Positions 11,753 to 24,820 of a stretch of DNA of 64,000 bases are shown here, piece after piece. The translations under genes were made by a program, and so were the position numbers. Each line of letters opens with the position of its first letter. Within the stretch, counting starts at the first letter, position 1. The DNA is from Immersiella caudata (lineage: Eukaryota; Ascomycota; Sordariomycetes; Sordariales; Lasiosphaeriaceae): contig JAULSU010000005.1 in the NCBI GenBank assembly GCA_030512335.1, forward strand, positions 3,410,001 through 3,474,000. Direction: 5' to 3'. The notes beneath the pieces are model-generated. The model was not told the origin of the DNA. It saw only the letters and a list, made by a program, of their open reading frames with translations, and ran no database searches.

Positions 11753-12455
11753 TTATTTGAGCGCAGACCAGAGCTTAGGAGCAGCGCACTGAGTAGCGCA
11801 GTGGGCAAGGTGGAAGACTGTTGTCCCTTGTCAGCAAAAACGCATCCCCCACTCAAATCCCTCATCCTCCCCTGATATGGTGCCACCTACACTCCTCGAC
11901 GCAGTCCTCCTTGGCGCCATCCTGCTCAGACGCATTGGTGACGCGCTCAACGCACTCGTCAAAGTGGTGCTTGACGCCCGAGCACTGCTTCGACTCGCGG
12001 CACTCTGTATGATGCCCGTCAGCAAGTCCTCGTCGGCCCTTCCCTTTCGCCGAAGCAAGTCGCAAACTCACCCTCCTCGAACTTCTCCTTGGGGTCGACA
12101 ATCTCGTCCTCGTCATCCTCGTCATCCTCTTCTTCCTCCTCCTCCTCCTCCTCTTCCTCCTCAGCGGGCTCCTCGGCAGCCTCCTTGGTTGCGGTCTCCT
12201 CCTCCTTGGTAGCTTCGACGGTGGTCTCCTCCTTTCAATCACAAATTCATCAGCATCTTTCTTGGATTTTGTCATGTATCTCCTCCCATGCCAATTGACC
12301 ATCCCCCATCTCGTTTCCGCCCGTTCCGCACGACCGCAGGCAATGCGTAAACAACAAAAACATACCGTAGACTCCTGAGTCGGGGCCTCCGCCTCCGCCG
12401 TCACCCAAGGCGTAGCGGCCTCGACCATGTCGGCAATCGTATCCCAGAAACCCAT
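11753..12455 (-). CDS. QCR6: Cytochrome bc1 complex hinge protein (subunit 6)
   Basis: The acidic hinge subunit of mitochondrial complex III, which helps cytochrome c1 interact with cytochrome c on the intermembrane-space side. The four exons are 12455-12366, 12231-12072, 12004-11891 and 11817-11753, giving 142 residues. Introns of 134, 67 and 73 nt have GTATGT, GTGAGT and GTAGGT donors. A long Glu/Asp run is encoded by a GAG/GAT-rich tract near 12105-12165. It is followed by the conserved C-terminal domain containing ECRESKQC, FDECVERV and DCVEEFFHLAHCAT, with cysteines that form the two hinge disulfides. The last exon is only 65 nt and restores the hallmark EEFFHL across the junction, which strongly supports the model. 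Confidence 0.93.
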
Positions 12456-13195
12456 CGTGACTCGACCGCGCGTCAATTGAAAGGGGTGTGGTTGGACGAA
12501 AGAGAGTTCAATGTGAGGAGCTCAAAGTGATTGTCACCGCGAGACGTTGGAGCTTCGGCAGCAAAAAAATCGGGGAAAGCGAAAATCGTCCGGGCGTCCT
12601 TCAATTGCGGGATTTTGATTGGGCGAGCGGACCACTGGCCAAGCTTCCCACCAAGCAGCTGTTCATCCGAGCTTGGACCATTCCACTTGAGAACCTCCGG
12701 GTGGTTCCGTGGATGTGTCACGTGAAAATCGCCAGATAGGCATTTATGCATTTTGCTCAGGGCACTTCATCCATGTTGACGACACACATCCTTCATTGCC
12801 AAAGGTTGGTGTCGTGCGGTAAATCTAGGCGGACCAATCTTGGGTTCAGAAAGCTAGAACTTCTTCGAAACCCCGTCGTCAGTCGTGAAGCATCATCATC
12901 CCTTCAATCCACGCAAACAAAGTAAAACAAGAAAAGACGACCGTCCCCCAAATCCGACAATGCAGAGCAACACCGATGCAAAACACCGTTCTCCCTTGAA
13001 ATTAAAATCCTATGGGTTCCCGTCCCCCCTTCCAACGGGGCATCTTGATGCAGGTTGAGAACGGGGTACAGGAAAGCCGTGCCACTAATTGACTATCTAA
13101 CAAAGTTCACTGGTATCATGAATGGCTGGGAAGTCGCCCAGCAGGGTTGAGGCGGACGAGAGAAAACCAGTTGGGGCGCGTGGGCTGCGGCCCCT
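12456..13195. other. Intergenic: QCR6 upstream region
   Basis: A 740-bp gap between two tandem minus-strand genes. It holds the presumed QCR6 promoter beside 12456 and the 3' flank of the WBP2-like gene. No separate gene is supported. Confidence 0.6.
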
Positions 13196-14032
13196 TCAAC
13201 GTCTCTCAGCCTCCAGTCGCATTCTCTCTTCGTACTGGATGGCGACAGCCGAAGTCTGGGCCTCCAAGTAGTCGGGCGGGGGCTCATCAGGGGCCGGCTG
13301 TGGTGGCTGATTTTGGTCGGCGGCACCCGCTTGGCTGCTTGTGGATCCTCCAGGGCCAGGGCCGCCGGAGGAAGGTCCGGGTGCGTCAGGGTCATAGGGC
13401 GGTGGGGGTTCAAAGTTCTGACCCGGAACCATGCCCAGCTCTTGGGCATGATGCAAGCGCTCTTTCAACCACTCAAACTTGCTCTGGAAGTCGCTGTGTC
13501 CGCCGTCTTTGAAGGTGAGCTTAACATCGATCCGAGGGATGCCCATGGGGACGCCTCCCCCCGGGACGGGACGGACCACACCGCTCCAGCTCCACGGACC
13601 GATCCACGACGACTGCACATGCGTGTCGGTGAAATTCAAGATGGGCGAGAAGAAAGATTTAAACTGATCCGAGGGCGTTGCCGGAAGGTATATCACCTAG
13701 CCGTATGAAACAAATCATGGTAAGCTCAGCTGCTCATGCGCTCCGATCCTGCTCGAGGTTCTGTGGGGGCCGGGAGACAAGCTTACCCTCTCGTTGGTAA
13801 TGTAAGCGACACCGTCGCCATTCTTGATTGAGAAGGGCTCAGCGACCTGGAGCTCTTTGGGGGTGGTCACCTCCAAGGCCACGCGTGTCCGCGAGGTGTA
13901 GAGAATCTTTTCGCCAGGGATGGGCACGATCTTGCCATCCCGCGTTAACATCACCCAGCTGTCCTCATCATTAGTCCGTGCAATCTGGGCTATCGTCCAC
14001 GCGCTCTGTTCGGCCAAGAAGCCGTCGGCCAT
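13196..14032 (-). CDS. WBP2-like GRAM-domain protein with PPxY motifs
   Basis: A 248-residue soluble adaptor-like protein. Exon 1 is 14032-13787, the 90-nt intron is 13786-13697 (GTAAGC to GGCTAG) and exon 2 is 13696-13196, with the junction in phase 0. The N-terminal part resembles the GRAM/PH-like domain of WW-domain-binding protein 2: a DGKIVPIPGEKILYTS segment, then IYLPATPSDQFKSFFSPI and a conserved tryptophan-rich SSWIGPWSW turn. The C-terminal third is Pro/Gly/Ser-rich with PPPPY at about 179-183 and PPPDY at about 221-225, the core ligands for WW domains such as those of Rsp5/Nedd4 ubiquitin ligases. A role in WW-mediated recruitment is therefore expected, but no partner is shown. Confidence 0.82.
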
Positions 14033-17000
14033 CGTGACAAGACGGACGGTCGGAAGGCGAGGAGACGATGTGGGGCCCGTCTCAGGAGGAGCGAAGAATT
14101 ACTCAAAGAAGGTGATGGCTTGTGATGGAGAGCAGGGGCTCTGGATGGGGGCTGTTGTGGTGCATAGACCATGCGGCATGGGGGGAGGTGAGGGAAAAGA
14201 TGGGCGGTCGGGACAAAGCCTCGGCCTAGCAGGTAGGAGGAGAGAGAGCAAAGGAGACTCACTTTATTGACATGTTGAGGGAAGTGGGTGACTGGCTGCA
14301 GGATAGGCCGGCAGACCACACTCTGCTATGTCCCGCACGTCAGAGAAAAAGCTTCGATGGAGCTTCTGGATTCGTCGGAGGCTAGCACGCAGGAGGGTCG
14401 CAGGGTTCAGACAGAGAGCGGGACCAGGTAGGTACTGCGGTAACAGCCAGTTCGTCCGCGCCGCCGCCGCGTCCGCTTGCAGTTAGCAACCGAGATCTGG
14501 CAGGCCTGCTCCTCGGGAGGGGCGAGAGACGGCCGAGTGTGGTATCGCCAGCCCCCCGGGTGGACGGTGGCAGCCTATGATTCCTTTTTCGCCGGCCGCG
14601 TCGGGGGATGGCGAATCCACCCCTAACGTGGGATGGCTGACAGGCAGCCCTTGGCCAGGTGACAATGGGAACGATGGGGGAGGAGCAGCGCCGTTCAGGG
14701 ACTGGTTGTGCGACGCCAGCCGAGCTTGGAGTGAGGTAAAAGGCCCGCGGGACTTGTCTGAATGCCAGCAAGCAATCTCAGCCGGGGCCACTCCGGCTCC
14801 AGCAGCGGGAACTGCTTTGGGAGTCAGGAGTCAGGACCGAGGAGGCGGGCGATGGGCTTGGGGGTGGGGAGGCAAATGCGCAAGACCGAACCCGCAGCGC
14901 AAACCGACGAGGTGCCGGTCCAAGGGACTGGATTGACACGGCTCGACGACGGGTGGGTAGGAAGAAGCAGAGGCGCGGCGGCAGTGTGGGTGCGTACCGG
15001 TACGTGCGTGCGTTGCGTGTGTCGGGAAATGGAACCTGGAGTCGAAGTGCAGCTTCAACAAGCAGCTCATGGGAATGGGCAGTTGTCCTGGCCTGACCTC
15101 GGGCGTGGAGGGGTAGGTAGCTACCAGGTAACTGGTGGAGGGGCAACCCCGGCCAGGTGTAGGCGTGGCTTGGGCTTGACTGATGCTTGGAAGCCAATGG
15201 CGGGGCTTGTGGGCCCTAGGGTGGGTCGCTTGGAGTGGGCTTTTGTGGGCGATTTCTGTGGGCGGCACGTCTGATAGGGAAGCCCTGGTACTGGTATACA
15301 TATCTGGGCGACCGCACTGCATCGACGGCCAGCCTTTGTCGAGAGAGACACCGCGTAATAACATCCCTTTCGCTGCAGTACCCGCGTCTATGACCGCACC
15401 CGCCGTTTCTGTCCTGCAGCCGGCGATTCAAGAACCAGGTTGGCCCGCAGCTGGTCGCTTCTGCGAGCCAAAACAACCGAGGGGGCCACCTCAGCGAGCG
15501 AGCCACAGAAAAACAGAACCACCGCCTGCAAAGACGGCCAGCAGCTACGTGCATGGGTTCTGCGACTGTTACTGCGACTGTGAGGGTCCTGTCTCGTCTC
15601 GCCCATTCCCCAGCGTCCCTTTGCAAGCCCCTTGCCATGGCTGCCATGCTTTTTTCTGACCTGCTCCGTCATCATCTCCGGGCAGCAGCAAATCCCAAGA
15701 CGCACACTCGCACCCACCACATCCACGGTGCCTTTTCAGAACCACGCCGGCCACGCTAGGGTGCAGTGCCAATCAGGGACGCATGGTTGCTTACATGTTC
15801 GGATTGCCAGGACAGGCACCAAGGACATGTTCTCCTCGTGGTCGTAGCGCTCGCTGTCGACCCCGAGACCGGTGTGAGGTCACTGCAAAAACCAGGTCAG
15901 AGGCACAGAGCGCTGGCCACAGGAACTGATCTGATGGCGCTTGCAAGCTCCGAGCCAATGGCCCGTACCCGTCAGCCTCGTCCGACACACGCCGCAAGGG
16001 GGCGCCAAGGTTGTCCGCACCAACGGCGTCAGGGTAGGTAGAGGCCCCCGTCCCGACCTCCCGAGACCCGGAGTGGCGTCCTTGATCCTCAGTGCCAATT
16101 CTCAAGCATGGCCAGTGGCAGGGTGCCTGGGTTTCCAGACGGATGTGGACCATGGGGGGCAGACAAGCTAGCATACCGGAAGGGTGCTCGACGATGCTGA
16201 GACCTGGTCAGGAGGCTAGCGAGCCCCAAAGTATCTCTTCGTCCTGCGGTTCCAACCCTTCGGCGCCCTGGCTCGCGGCCTGAGTGGTGGAATCGCCTGC
16301 TCACCGAACTGGTGCAGCGCATTTTCCGAAGCATTTTGGCTTATCCAACCCAATCGAGCATTCAGTGCTGCTCACCGCCCGTCAACCAGCGCCGATGCGG
16401 CGCTGTCCACAGGCAAGCAGGCCATCAGGGCAGACGCTACGCCTTTCTCGTACGGACTGTAACACGTCTTACATGCCGATGGCAGTTTAGCCGTCAACGC
16501 ACAACAAGCAAGTCGACGAACTGACGAACAGTTGAGTCGTTCAGCTGGTGAAACGCCGCCGTCCAGGGACCCCTGGAAATCTGCGTTCCCCCGTCACGCC
16601 AACTTCCCCAGGGGACAGACCTCACTGTGGCACCTGCACCGACCGAGGTGTGGGATGCCCAACTCTCACAGAGGGCAAACTTATAGAATACACTCCAAGC
16701 CATTGAAACGCGTCAGCCTAACCCGAGCCAGGGTCGGGAAAGCAAGATCGGAATCCGCGACCCGTGCTGCTGGGAACGAACTCTCGCCCCAGCTCACATA
16801 ACCCCAGATCCAGGGCTGCCGCACTAGCTCCCCATAGTTCACTTCGTCCATCGTTCCTGAGGCTGTGCCATCGAACCAGAGGCTCAGCAGGTAGCGTACC
16901 TCTTGGACGGCATGCACATACCCTTCCTCCAGCCTCGCCTTCAGCGAAGACCTCCGAAGTGCTGCTTCCATTTTCAGAAGGCGAGCCTCTCATCTGTGTA

Positions 17001-20000
17001 AATCTGTTGAGCACGCTACGATGGACACAGGGCGGGAGTGGGGCATTGACCCGGCATCACCGTCACAGGTCGCCTCACCGTCGCACATCCTTGAGTTGAT
17101 CCACAACGATGCGCTTCATCCGGCCAGGGACGCTTTCGCCCGAGTGGTTGTTTGCACATGTATCAACTATCGAGCCTCCCGAGACTTGTCGGCACCCTGA
17201 AAACGGTTCTTGACCTTGGAATAGGTCGTCTTTCGTCCAATAATGGCGCCCAGTGCCTTGCGTCAGGGCAATAAGATGCCTCGGTGAAAGCACCCGAGAG
17301 AGAGTCTTGCGGTGCAACGCGTATTGCAGTCTTGTGCCCAATACCCACAATCTCGGCTCATCTAGTGTCGTCTGGCCTCGCCGGACGTGTCAGGGGATCT
17401 GCCAGTCTGCAGGATTGGATTCACTATCCTCCAATGGCGGCAGAACGAGGCGCCGTCTCGACCCAACATAATTGCAGGGCAGCATCACGTCGGTCCCTAC
17501 ACCCTGCTTCAGCATCGCGTCTACCCGAGCTACAAAGCAAACCATCGAGCTACCCGCCTGCCCGCCAAGTATGCACTCCTGCCCCCTTTTCAGGTTTTGG
17601 CAGTGGGCCTTGAACCCTTCAAGGTACATATTCAAGTCGTCTGATTAATCTATGACAGAAAAGCCGCATCTGCTCTCGCGACGTGGAATGTCGGTAAAGA
17701 GTCGTCTATCCGGACGAGCCGCCATCCGGAGTCATCCGCCGCAGCCTCCCGGTGTTTGGAACTTGCCGACCAGATCTGAAATTCGTGGGCGGTTTTACCG
17801 ATTGGCACTTGCTCATCGACAGAGCAGGCGGTCATGGCGAGCCATGCAGGTTGACCACCGCGGCGGCCGACTTCGCACGCCTTCCGGGACTTGGTTGGGG
17901 AGACATCCTTGCAGCAGTTCCCTAACCAACACCACCACCATATTAACATTGTCCGGCCTTCGTCTAAGTTCGCCCCGCCATCGCCACAGGGTCCTAGAGG
18001 TCGAGGCATTCAAATCTCCCCTTATCATCGCCGCCCTTGAAGCGTCATTGAGGGCAGGAAACTCATTACGTTTGGGCAAGACTATCGGTCGACGACGTGG
18101 AAGTATCTTCAACGATCTCCGATTTCGCCCTGGCGTGAGCACAGTGGCCCGGGAAGCTGCCCTTTGGCTCAGGTCTTGCAGGCTTCTTAGGACGCGGGAA
18201 CCGCGTGCTTCGAGGTGTCATCTCGCATGAACGGCCGTCAAGCATCCTCTGCCCCCCACAGCATCAGCACTGCCCACGCAAACATCAAGGGATCCTCTTG
18301 CTGTACATGGCGTACGGACCGAGCCCCTTGTGCGGGGCTTATGACCCGGTGGTGGGATGATGAGACCACACCCCTTGGCCCCAGGCGGACATGGTAAGGA
18401 CATACATTCCCCCCTCCCATGTCTCCGAAGAAGTGTTAGCTGTTGGAGTGGTGGTGATGTGTCATTTGCGCTAAACAACGAAATCTCTTTCCCCTCCTGT
18501 CGTTGCTTGGGATAATTTCGCCGAGATTCCCTCCGTGGAAACTCCTCCTTCGCTGCCCAGGGTCTTAACTCTCCCACGGGGCCTGAAATCCTCACCCCCT
18601 GGCGGGCACCGTCGGCTGTGTGGGGAGGCGCTGGGCATGGCGGCGGGGAGATGACGAGGAGGAGAGCAGAGAGGCCAACGAGAGAGCGGTACAAGTCAAA
18701 GTCTGGGGGTTACGTTGCGTCTGCACTCGCAAATGTCCTTGGTCTGGGGCAAATGCGGGAACCACATATCCTCACCGAAGGGTGTACGTTGGGTTGATTG
18801 GACGCCTCCCTCCTTCCTCCCGCGCTCGAGATCCCGCTGTGACTGCTCGCCATGCTTGTGCTGACGGCGCAGCACAAGCTTGTCGGTCTGGTTGAACCGG
18901 GCCAGTCTGCCCGTTAACCATCAGCTCCTGGAGGCGATACGAAGTAGACACCTTTTATGGAGCCTTCGATGTCTCCTCCTACGCCCCTGTTGGACTCGCC
19001 GATTCCTCCACGCCCATCCCAACCACTTCACAACTCTCCCACGTCTTGACCATTCTAGGAAATTCTAGAACTTCAGGGGTTTAAGCATCTGTTTCCTTTG
19101 TCTCGTTTCCTGCAATGTCTCAAATTCTTTTCATGTGACGTTAGTTGAAGAAAAAGGAGAGACAGTAGAAAAAATCTGCTGTGTACAACCTTCGGTGTGT
19201 GTTGGCACGGAGTACCTGTACTGTACGCCCGGTGATCATTTTCGTGACCGCTGCGCCTCGGCCCGCGCCTTGCCCCATGTCTCTGCTCTCCTTTCCTCCG
19301 GGACCCAACCAGCCCGAGTGAATAAGTCAGCCAGCCTCCGGGCCTGAGCCCAAGAACAACAGCAGCACAGGTTTGTCTCCGACGCAGAAGAATCTTGGCT
19401 GGGGCCCTGGAATGCTGGAGGCACTGTACGGTGAATGTCAAGGGTCACGCGAGTCTGTCGTCCGATTTCCAGAAGCCGATACCCCGTAATTGGTCACCGC
19501 TTTACCCACTATTGTCACACACACCTCTCTGCTGCCATCCTACATTGACGAGAAAGTCCAAGAACATATTGTGGCTGCTTACCCTACCTTCCCTCGGTCC
19601 CAGGCTCAGTCTCCTCTGTCAAGCCCTAAGCCCTCGCCCAACATCAGCCATACACAGCACGCATGAAGATACACCCTCGATCTTATGTGTTGTTGAATAT
19701 GTGTGAAGCTCTGATTTCTTCATTAAGCATACATTCATTATTGACAGTCATTATACCTGCTTCACTCTCATCTGACCACCTCGACATCCCCTTCATCCCC
19801 ACAAGGCAACAATGAAATCCAGAACAACAAAACAATGAACTCCTCCACTCCACTGCCCAAGACCATGTTACCATTTTTGAAATGAAAGATAGGGGTGGGA
19901 TAGGCAACGGCAGTCCTAAATCGGGAAATGCCCCGGGATCCCCAATGTGACCAGGCCGTAGGTGCCCTGGCAGTCTGTCCAGTCTTTTTTCTTCTTCATT

Positions 20001-20366
20001 TTACCCTCAACAAACCCTCCGGGCGGTCTCGACCTCAGACTGGTTGGCCTGGGTACGAAGAAGCAGGAAGGACTGCCAGTCGCCACTGCGAGCCAAAGTG
20101 CTTGTTGTAAGCGTTCCTTTCCATGTTGCCGAGTCATGCCCGAGTCTGTGAGAAGGCGGTGGCGCTGGCCAACCACGGTCAACGGGAACATAATAGAGCG
20201 GATTGGGCCTAAAGAGGGGACGCGAGATGAGGCTGCCGAGCCAACCAAGCTGTGGGGCAGTTTATCCTGAACCTCGCTGTCATGACGTTGTACTGAATAC
20301 ACTCGGGGCATTCTCCCCAAGATCGGAGAGCGGTCAACCACCGCCAGGACGTCTCGGAGCAGGTGC
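14033..20366. other. 6.3-kb stretch with no supported gene
   Basis: Both strands were read for family motifs, exon chains with splice signals, tRNA boxes and repeats. Only short frames appear, mostly antisense pairs without protein-like periodicity. The left end must hold the promoter and 5' leader of the WBP2-like gene and the right end the 3' flank of RID1. Simple CT/GA-biased segments resemble fungal leaders. Noncoding transcripts cannot be excluded. Confidence 0.5.
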
Positions 20367-23017
20367 TCAGGAGAGCCATGGGTCATTGGGCCGCGATACG
20401 GCAACTGGGTTAGTGTGGTCGATGCCGAGATTCAACTTAGGCATCTCGATCCGGGGAGCCTCCTCGACCTTCTTCTTCACACCGCCAGCCCGCTTCACTG
20501 GCGAGGCGGGACGTGAGTCAGGGGGCGGTCCGTATCTGACATCGCGGACATCCCAACCATCTGCGGCGGCTGCCGCCACCCAGGTGCGGAGGCCATCGTG
20601 GACCGAGCCATAGAACTTCTCTTTGCACATCCGCAGGCTGCCGCCCATGCAGCGCTCCCAGCCTGAGATACGCAGCTCCGCCCGCAGTGCGTTGCGGTGC
20701 TGCGAGGTTGGGCCGGTACATGCAATGATGGCGTTCATCAAGTCCAGGTGACTTGCCAGGTAGTTGGTCGCGTCCCATTCAACCCCGCCGACGTAGGGGG
20801 CCGCAGGGACGGGGGGTCGCTCCTGAGGGAAATAGCGTGCCATATAGGCAAGCTGGGCATCGGAGCCGGCGTATTCATCCGTGCTCGGATGCTGGGTGCC
20901 GTTCGTGCTCACACCCCCGTCTGTTTTGTCCAGGAGCGAAGCGCTACTGGGCGAGGAGGGCGGCAAGGCAATAATATTGACGTTGTGCAGGAAGATCCAG
21001 AACACCTCCTTCGTGACAGAGACGACCTCTTTGCTCCAGATACGGTAGGGTCTTTCGCGCCGCATGTCAAGGACGAAACTGACAGGCCTTTCTTCCTCCT
21101 TGGGCTGGGGGTCTCGAAGATACCCAAGCACCACCTCCGCGCGCGAGATCCGCTCCTGGGGGGTGGCACACTCGATGTACGTGAGAAGTACCGACGTAAT
21201 TATGTTACGCGTTGTGAACTCGCTGGGTCCCTTTTTCTCTGGGTCGAAAATCATGTGGATCAGGGCTGGGAAGAGGGTGGCGTGGATGGAGTGAAGATAC
21301 TGCAACGCCAGCGCGGTGGTGCACAACGCCTTCAGACACAGCAGATTCTCATGTAGCAATGCGTCTTCATGCTCTTCCCTGCAGCCCGTGTCAGTCACTT
21401 CCGTCCCTACGAGCCAGTCGATTCGAAAAGAAACCGCGGCACTTACCTCCATTCGACGGCCATAATGCGGTGCAGCAGGCCAACTATTTCCTCCATGCCA
21501 CCTTGCCGGATGAAGTCTTCTGTCCATGCAACCGTCTCGTTCCGCAGGAGTAGGCGAAGCTTATGCAGTTTTCCCACCTCCACGAGCTCCGGCTTCTGCA
21601 CCTTACGCAGATATGAAACAAAGTCGGCAGGCCGCTGCTGGCCCTTGACCTTGGCAAAAATACCACCATTACTCGGAGCCTCTGAGGAAGACGACGGTTG
21701 GTCGCTGGGGACGTTCTCCGTCGACTTTGACCGGAAGTGGCGGCCCAGACTGCTGTCTGTCTTTTGCTTCTTTGTTGGCGAGAGTGGCGCTTTGCTCGTT
21801 CCCTTGCCCAAGGTCAGACTAAGACCCCGGGCGTGTTTCTTCTTCTTGCTGTCATCCCGGTCAGAGCCGCCAGCAGCGCTACCATCGCTGGACCTGATAC
21901 TTCCGTTGGTTGCCGGGCGTTCAAGTTTATCCTGCGCCTCAGCCCAATCTTGACGAATGAACTCCATCTTGATCGTGTCACTTAGGTTTCGCATCTTGTA
22001 CCTCTGATTTTCCGGGATGTTCCGCCTATCCAACATAGCCTCCAGATGCTTGTCGATATCCTTGGGGTCGATGAAGGGTTCCGCCTTGAGAGATGTCGAA
22101 GATTTTGATCTCCCGCCCATGCCGTGGAAAATGTTCTTGCTGCTTGAACGAGCGTTACTCTCATCCTTCCCCCATGTCATCCTCTTCCGTGCCACATCAT
22201 CCGCGTTTTGCTTGGAGCGGCCTTGCTTCCCATCCGCCAGCACAGGCTTGCCCTCCATACTAGTAGCATACGGCTGGTAAGACTTGGGTCTCTGCTTCCC
22301 AACGCCCTCACCTGTTGTCAGCCCAGCGGCTCGTCCCGTCCCGCTCCCAGTTTGCCCCCCAAACGGGTCTCCGCGGATTGCCTGAGGCGAATCTAGGCTT
22401 CCAAAGTTCTGACTTACGAACTGTGCATAAATGGGTGGCGGGAGGGTGTGCTCATTGGCAACCGAGCTTGGGGGCGTCCTGTTCTCCTTGTCCTTCGCGG
22501 ATCGGGCATCCTCATCCGAGAGGAGTTGCTTGAGATTCTTGATGGACTTTGGGCGTGAGAGCAGGGTGCTCAAATTGGTTGCCGATTTGGTCTTCTTGGG
22601 CTTTGTTGGCGAGCTGGGCTCCTTGAGCTTGGACGACTTCGATGATTCTTTCACGCCTAATGCTTTGAGGGAGATGGTGGCAAATCCTCCCTTCGAAGGC
22701 GACGGCGGGGCTTGGGCTCGTTCCCGATTCCGTTCAGGTAACCTCTGAACCTGGTCTTGTCGGTTCTGCTGCAGCTCGCCAAGCGCCTGCAGACTCATCT
22801 TGGGGACGAGGTGATGGTGCTCGTGGCTGGAATCGAGAGACGGACCCTTCGTGCAGATCTGCACTTCGGTGGTCGTAGTTGGGATCAAGAGAGCTGGTGG
22901 GAGAGCAACACCGTCGGAGTTGTTTCTGCGGTGGCCTATGAGGGATCGCAGGACGGAGGACTTTGTTCGCTGGTGGTGCGCGTGACGAGGCGCAGACTCG
23001 CCGAAGGGGTCCGCCAT
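20367..23017 (-). CDS. rid1: Rho-GTPase-binding protein, Rid1-like (formin-type GBD)
   Basis: A cytoskeleton/polarity protein expected to bind Rho-type GTPases. Exon 1 is 23017-21447, the 68-nt intron is 21446-21379 (GTAAGT to CTGCAG) and exon 2 is 21378-20367, giving 860 residues. The start was set at the third in-frame ATG (23017, ACCATGGCG) because it has the best context and yields MADPFGES. ATGs at 23065 and 23026 would add 16 or 3 residues. The first 300 residues are basic and Ser/Lys/Pro-rich. A formin-like GTPase-binding/armadillo region begins around PENQRYKMRNLS. It continues through FVSYLRKVQKPELVEVGKLHKLRLLLRNET and, across the intron, LCLKALCTTALALQYLHS. No FH1 or FH2 domain is present, so it is not a formin. 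The C-terminal tail is Pro/Lys-rich. Confidence 0.83.
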
Positions 23018-23592
23018 GGTGGGCATATCTGTTGCGCGTAAACGGAAAGACAAGACGTCGAGCAATCGTCGGGATGAGGGGTTCGAAATGCGAATGTCGA
23101 AGAGAAGCCAATGTCAGAGCCAATACCCTATATGCAAATGCCGAAACCAATGCCAATGCCAATTCGGATGCTGATACCTATGCCATTGCTGTCGTAAACC
23201 GTCGTCTCCCAAACCTCAGTGGCGGACAGACAGGTTCTGCGAAATGGAAAAGAGAAGCGGTGTGTTCAGGAGAAGTTCAACAAGTTCCGCGATTTTTGGA
23301 GGTGCCCAATCCATGCTCTACCCGGGTTGCAATTGCACTTTGAGGTGTTGGTGGACCAATGGCACCGTTGTTTACCAGGGGCCGGTTGCCCAGGGCGACT
23401 GCGCACCTTCCCGGTTTGCCCTCCCGCTTATCGATAGCCGTTTATTCATCAACAATCGGCCCGCCAATTACCCCACCGTTCAGATGGCCACAAGACTGTG
23501 CATCGAGGACTAGGATTTCGCGCATCGCGATCAAGTCCGGGAGAAAACACTTGTTAACCCTCTATTTTGACCCTCGGCCTCTATTCTAATTT
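23018..23592. other. Intergenic: upstream of the RID1-like gene
   Basis: A 575-bp gap between tandem minus-strand genes. Near 23095-23175 there is an imperfect direct repeat built on AATGCCAAT-like units. No gene is supported. Confidence 0.55.
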
Positions 23593-24820
23593 TTACCAAC
23601 TCATCAGGCCCTTCGAACGGTCAAACCCGCCCCTCAATTGACTCGCTGGCTTGATTACCTTCCCCTGCAGCACGGTGAACTTGACGATTCCTTCGCAATC
23701 CTCGGGCTTCACCCTAGCCAGCCAGATGCACTGGCCCGCGCCAACATCCCCCTCGCCATCTTCGGAAGCCGCGCCAATATTCTTCTTTTTGGGGACTGCA
23801 GTTTCCCCTTCCGCCAACTTTCCCCGCTCCACCTTGTCCAGGCCGAACGCATCTGGGCGCCGGTAGACCATCATGTTTGCGCTGTACTTATGGCCACCAA
23901 CGTGGCTGATGAAGTAGATGCCAACACCTCCTGGCCTCTCGTCGTCTAAATCCCGGTATAGCCCTAAAGGTTGAAGATGTCGCTGTAGCTCCTTGCGAAG
24001 CAACGGCGCGCTCTGGCCACAGCGAGCATCCCGCGTCTTTTGACTGCAGAGGAGAATGATCACTTGGTGTGGACAAGGTTTGGTGGTGAGCTCCTTCAAC
24101 ACTGCTGGTGAGGCTTCGGGCAGTGGAGCGGGAAGCGCCTTTGGCAAGCTGATAGACTCAAGCGGCGAGGTATTTGTCGGTGCTTTTTCTATGAACTCGG
24201 TTATAAGCGTCGGCACGGTGGCCGGCGTTACGTTTTCGACGACGGTAAAGGCGGGAAGAAGCAGGACCGTAGTGGGCTCGGAGTAATCGGACGTGTGGTG
24301 CGGCGTCGGGATGTTCGAGGCAGACAACATCAACCGCTGGCGAAGAAGGTTAGTCTCTTCAGATGCCCATCTTGAATGTGGAATCACTCACCCCATTGCT
24401 CGGCGCCTTCGAGCCGCCAATGGCTTGCATAACACTTCCCTTCTCATCGGCGACATCCCGCACCCAATCCGTTTTGCCCGTTGCGACAAGCACATGTGTA
24501 CTCCAGCCCTTCACAAAACCGTATAGGTCATCCCCCTCGTCAATCTTGAAGTTCTTCGGGTACTGCACAACGAAATTGTTGCAATCGTGATCGCAGTCGT
24601 CCCCGTCAACAGCTTTGTCGACGACTGGGAAGAGATCGTTAATGCCTGCCTTGCTGCCCGAGTCGCCTATGGCTAATTTCTTAGCGCTGTTCACCAGCGC
24701 TTTGAGCCCAGATGCCATTTTCCAGCTGGCCTTGGGGACGCTCTTCTCAGTGCTGTTGGTGGCGGCAGCCAGGGGTGAAGCTATGGGAGCTTCGTCCGCG
24801 ACCGATGAGGGCGGGCTCAT
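23593..24820 (-). CDS. Sucrase/ferredoxin-like protein (Aim32-type thioredoxin-fold Fe-S protein)
   Basis: Two exons, 24820-24392 and 24336-23593, with a 55-nt intron (GTGAGT, ACTAAC branch, CGCCAG), give 390 residues. The C-terminal half has the family signature of thioredoxin-like ferredoxins: ILLCSQKTRDARCG near 237-250 and SHVGGHKYSANMMVYRR, whose two histidines (about 288 and 292) are conserved in Aim32-like proteins. A CDHDC pair lies near 76-80. Members bind a 2Fe-2S cluster. Yeast Aim32 is mitochondrial, but localisation here is not shown. The frame stays open up to 24934, but ATG 24820 (AAGATGAGC) has the better context and the upstream stretch looks like leader, so 24820 was chosen. 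Confidence 0.82.
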
